Positions 20,332 through 22,962 of a stretch of DNA of 22,962 nucleotides are shown piece by piece. Positions within the stretch are counted from its first letter, which is position 1. Every line of letters starts with the position of its first letter. The notes under the pieces are model-generated. The model had not been told where the DNA came from and made no database searches. It worked only from the letters and a program-made list of their open reading frames with translations. Position numbers and translations under genes: made by a program. The stretch comes from Phallusia fumigata (lineage: Eukaryota; Chordata; Ascidiacea; Phlebobranchia; Ascidiidae): positions 1-22,962 of the forward strand of contig QXVZ01006609.1 in NCBI GenBank assembly GCA_008931825.1, read 5' to 3'.

Positions 20332-21915
20332 TGTTTATGTATTCAATCTATTTTGTGTAACCTTAAAGTTAAGACATATCATAGTTAAATCGTTGTAACT
20401 TAATCCTGACCAATGTATGTATAGTGTATGTATATTCTGAACTCACAAACAGCAAAGTTTGTTTTGTGATTGCCATCATTTTGTAAGTGCAATCTACAAA
20501 CCAAAAAAACAGTTTCTTGCACTTTTTTGAATATTCTAAGCCTTGACATTTGACAATACTGTATACAGCCCTAGTTGGAATTGGGCTGACAGCAAATGGT
20601 GACATATTGGTGCGGTGGAGTCTACTTGGCCATATACCTTTGCCACATTATTAGTGTTTTTACAACACAAAAGAATAGCTGGGAATGCAAGTACAAGTTT
20701 TACAGCTTTTACATTTCAAATCGGTGACATTGTTTACACTTTTTGACATTCATATTGCTTTATATTCGCAAACAGTGTTATATGTTCTGAATTTAATCTA
20801 TATAAAGTAAACTTAAAATTACACCCACACAAAACACAAGCTTGCTGCATACATTATGATGGTTTAAATTAGCAACATGTTAACTGAGAAGTAATGCAAA
20901 AACAATGCTGACTGTTGTCAGATCAACTCCAAATAAAAAGTCTGATACAGACCGATGCAACTCATAAGTTATGTAAAGTTATATTTTTTGTGGATTACAA
21001 GGCCATGAGCAAACAGAAAGCATTGTAAATGGTCTCAAGTGAAATCAGTGTCTTAAAATGATATATTAAATTGAATAGTGGTTACGTTATACAACATAAA
21101 AGCTTCTTTGTGTTTGCTAAAATTACTTGCGACACATCCAGGACCCAGCATATTTTAGTGCATATTATGGGTCCAACTTTATTCCTGATCTGACATTAGT
21201 ACTGCGAAAGATGAAAAGGTAGTCATTTTATGGGGTTGACTTGCCAGCGGTTACCAGAATTAAAGTATCAAATACACTGGCAGTTCTAAAGGCACACCAG
21301 ACCAAGAACAAAGAGAAAAGTAACCTTGCACATATAAAACAAACCATGTATCTGTGCCAATAACAAACTGAACAATTTCAGACATGTTACATTTAAACTA
21401 CTGTTAGGTATTCAAAACCTCCTATATGCACAATGACTTAGCTTTGTTTGGTCATCCTTTATCCTAGAAATAAACTCAACTAAAAATATTTTAAAGCAGC
21501 AAAGGCCCATCACGTAATTTAAAAACAAAATCTATCGATATTACACTACCGATAATACACGGTAATAATAGGTAAAATACCATTTAACAAACGTATGAAT
21601 TGCTGTATGCGGCAAGAAATTTAACTACTCTTCTGAAAGTCAACAGTCCAGCTTCTCGAAGTACAAGGTAGAAGCCACTTGAGGGCACCAAAGCAAACTA
21701 AGAGCAACAAGTTTATTGTGACGCAACACTGGGTTCAAAGGTCGCAAAAATGATTTGGACAAACGTGGCAAAATGGCTAATGTTTACAAAATTCTAACCA
21801 TTTATTGAACATACGCAAAAAAATTATACACATTTCTGTAATTTGATCACAAAACGCTTTGTAACAAATGCAGAATAATTTTTCACACAAAAGCGTGTGT
21901 GAGGAAGAGAAAAAA

Positions 21916-21923
21916 TGACGTCA
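21916..21923. promoter_or_regulatory. CRE palindrome TGACGTCA in the SEC24-SAR1 interval
   Basis: A perfect 8-bp ATF/CREB-family site about 860 bases upstream of the SAR1 start codon and about 1.6 kb upstream of SEC24. CREB3-type and ATF6 factors, which bind TGACGT-containing sites, induce secretory-pathway genes in other animals, so a role for both COPII genes is plausible but inferred. Confidence 0.35.
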
Positions 21924-22756
21924 TTCCAACGACTTAAACTGCTGGTGCGTGTCAAGCTGATTCAGAACTAAAATGCCACAAGTTCGGACAATCTTCTTCA
22001 AGGAGTTGCGCTTATACAGTGGAGTGTTCTTTGTTATGAAGCCTGTTCTTTGTTCATGTTATTGCCTGTTTTGTTCAATGTGTATTAGTCCGGTCAGCCA
22101 CAAACATTGTAGTATTATGATTTACAGTCTAATGATTACAGCTTTTTGTGTAATGACAACTTGTTTTGCGTTATGACATAAATAGCACATAGGTAAAGAA
22201 ATTTTATGCAGTGGGTAATCCCAAGGTAGGTGTAGTTTTTATGGTTTTGTATAACCCTCTATAAATACTTATTTAAGTTCAAAACAAACAATTTTAACGA
22301 ACATACTCTGTTAAAACGGGAAATTGTTTTGGGCGGTTTGTCATGGACCCAGAGGTTGTGTTGTATGATAAAATATATGGGGCTATTATCTTTATTAAAA
22401 AAATTCTGAAACTGTTGAAAGTCATTGTTTAAATGTTATTTGTTGATTTTATACATAGTGTAAAGAAACCAATAAAACTGTAGCCAATTGTGACGACAAT
22501 CACAGCACAATATGGTACTGCCATGCTCAGTTCTAAACAAGATCTTGCATGTGCAGGACTATATTTTCTGTGTGCATTTTAGTTATGTGACAGTTTCATA
22601 TGACAAATAAACCTTGTTTTTAAACCTTATTTGGTGTGCTATATGATTTACAGTAGACATAGTGAAACAGCTTACTTAATATTATCCTAACCTACAATAA
22701 ACTGTTGGCATACAAAGCTTTACAATAAACTTAAGTCTGACAACTTTTGTTATCAC

Positions 22757-22758
22757 AG
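22757..22758 (+). promoter_or_regulatory. Splice acceptor 18 bases upstream of the SAR1 start codon
   Basis: TTTTGTTATCACAG ends at 22758 and looks like a good 3' splice site, leaving an 18-base leader before the ATG at 22777. It could close a 5' UTR intron. If the organism is a tunicate it could instead be a spliced-leader trans-splicing acceptor. The sequence cannot tell these apart. Confidence 0.5.
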
Positions 22759-22776
22759 ATCATAATCCTTAAAACC

Positions 22777-22939
22777 ATGTTTATGTGGGACTGGTTTGTA
22801 AGTGCGTTACAAGCACTGGGCTTATATAAAAAGAGTGGCAAGCTCATGTTCTTGGGTTTAGACAATGCAGGAAAAACTACACTTCTTCATATGCTTAAAG
22901 ATGACAAAATGAGTGTTCATGAACCTACAATGCATCCAA
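22777..22939 (+). CDS. SAR1: SAR1 small GTPase, first coding exon (3' part outside window)
   Basis: SAR1 is the Arf-family GTPase that, once loaded with GTP by Sec12 at the ER, inserts an amphipathic N-terminal helix into the membrane and recruits Sec23/Sec24. The exon encodes 54 residues plus one base and ends at a donor (CATCCA-A|gtaaga). It begins [20 protein letters not shown], an aromatic, amphipathic N-terminus of the SAR1 type without the myristoylation Gly of Arf. The P-loop GLDNAGKT (residues 27-34) and [19 protein letters not shown] follow, near-identical in register to vertebrate SAR1A/B but about five residues shorter at the N-terminus. The ATG at 22777 was chosen because it lies just after the acceptor at 22757-22758 and gives the family-like start. 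The switch regions and the rest of the G domain are beyond the window. Confidence 0.95.
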
Positions 22940-22962
22940 GTAAGACTTAATGCTTTGTGAAA

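Larger units (their letters stand above)
20332..22776. other. Head-to-head intergenic region between SEC24 and SAR1
   Basis: About 2.4 kb separates the divergent start codons. It must hold both promoters and 5' UTRs. SEC24 starts in a good context (AAACAATGG) and has acceptor-like CTTTAAG and AAAATAG a few tens of bases upstream on its strand. A CRE lies at 21916-21923. Canonical AATAAA hexamers occur on the + strand near 22469, 22605, 22695 and 22724, but no convincing gene precedes them. The 67-codon frame at 21973-22176 has no recognisable similarity. Confidence 0.5.

Noticed and set aside
21973..22176. 67-codon Cys- and Phe-rich frame with AATAAA signals downstream
   Set aside because: No known domain or clear splice structure. 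AATAAA is frequent by chance in such AT-rich DNA.

Overview
This is animal nuclear DNA carrying five spliced, AT-rich protein genes. Short introns (mostly 80-800 bases), intergenic gaps of only 0.5-2.5 kb, CpG-dense blocks set against almost CpG-free ones, and unmerged polymorphic contig overlaps point to a small-genome, highly heterozygous invertebrate. A tunicate such as Ciona fits best, but that is an inference and not shown by any single sequence. Each gene was recognised by translating its exons and comparing them with remembered family members. No prokaryotic, viral or CRISPR feature is visible.

Layout, left to right: (1) 486-2181, + strand: the last two coding exons of maelstrom (MAEL), a piRNA-pathway protein, with its 5' part outside the window. 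(2) 3022-4219, + strand: the complete histone variant H2A.Z gene, five exons, 128 aa. Its second intron starts with a non-canonical GC donor and holds a well-formed box C/D snoRNA candidate (3489-3563) with a 12-nt match to a deeply conserved 28S rRNA site. (3) 5454-8990, - strand: the complete lysine methyltransferase gene SETD6, seven exons, 441 aa, convergent with H2A.Z. (4) 9000-10684: a CpG-dense intergenic block. (5) 10685-20331, - strand: a SEC24 gene of the A/B class (COPII cargo adaptor), 17 distinct exons visible. One assembly gap (N at 15568) has swallowed the exons for much of its trunk domain, and one exon is present twice because of an unmerged contig overlap (N at 12312). A third join (N at 18721) repeats 238 bases inside an intron. 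(6) 20332-22776: intergenic. (7) 22777-22939, + strand: the first coding exon of SAR1, the COPII GTPase, running off the right edge.

Two neighbour pairs are functionally linked. H2A.Z sits next to SETD6, an enzyme reported in mammals to methylate H2A.Z on lysine 7, and that lysine context is conserved here. SEC24 and SAR1, two parts of one COPII coat, lie head to head. Similar CRE-like palindromes (TGACGTCA or TGACGCGTCA) occur upstream of H2A.Z, upstream of SETD6 and in the SEC24-SAR1 interval. All coordinates were derived by hand from the sequence. Reading frames join correctly across every intron that does not contain the 15568 gap.
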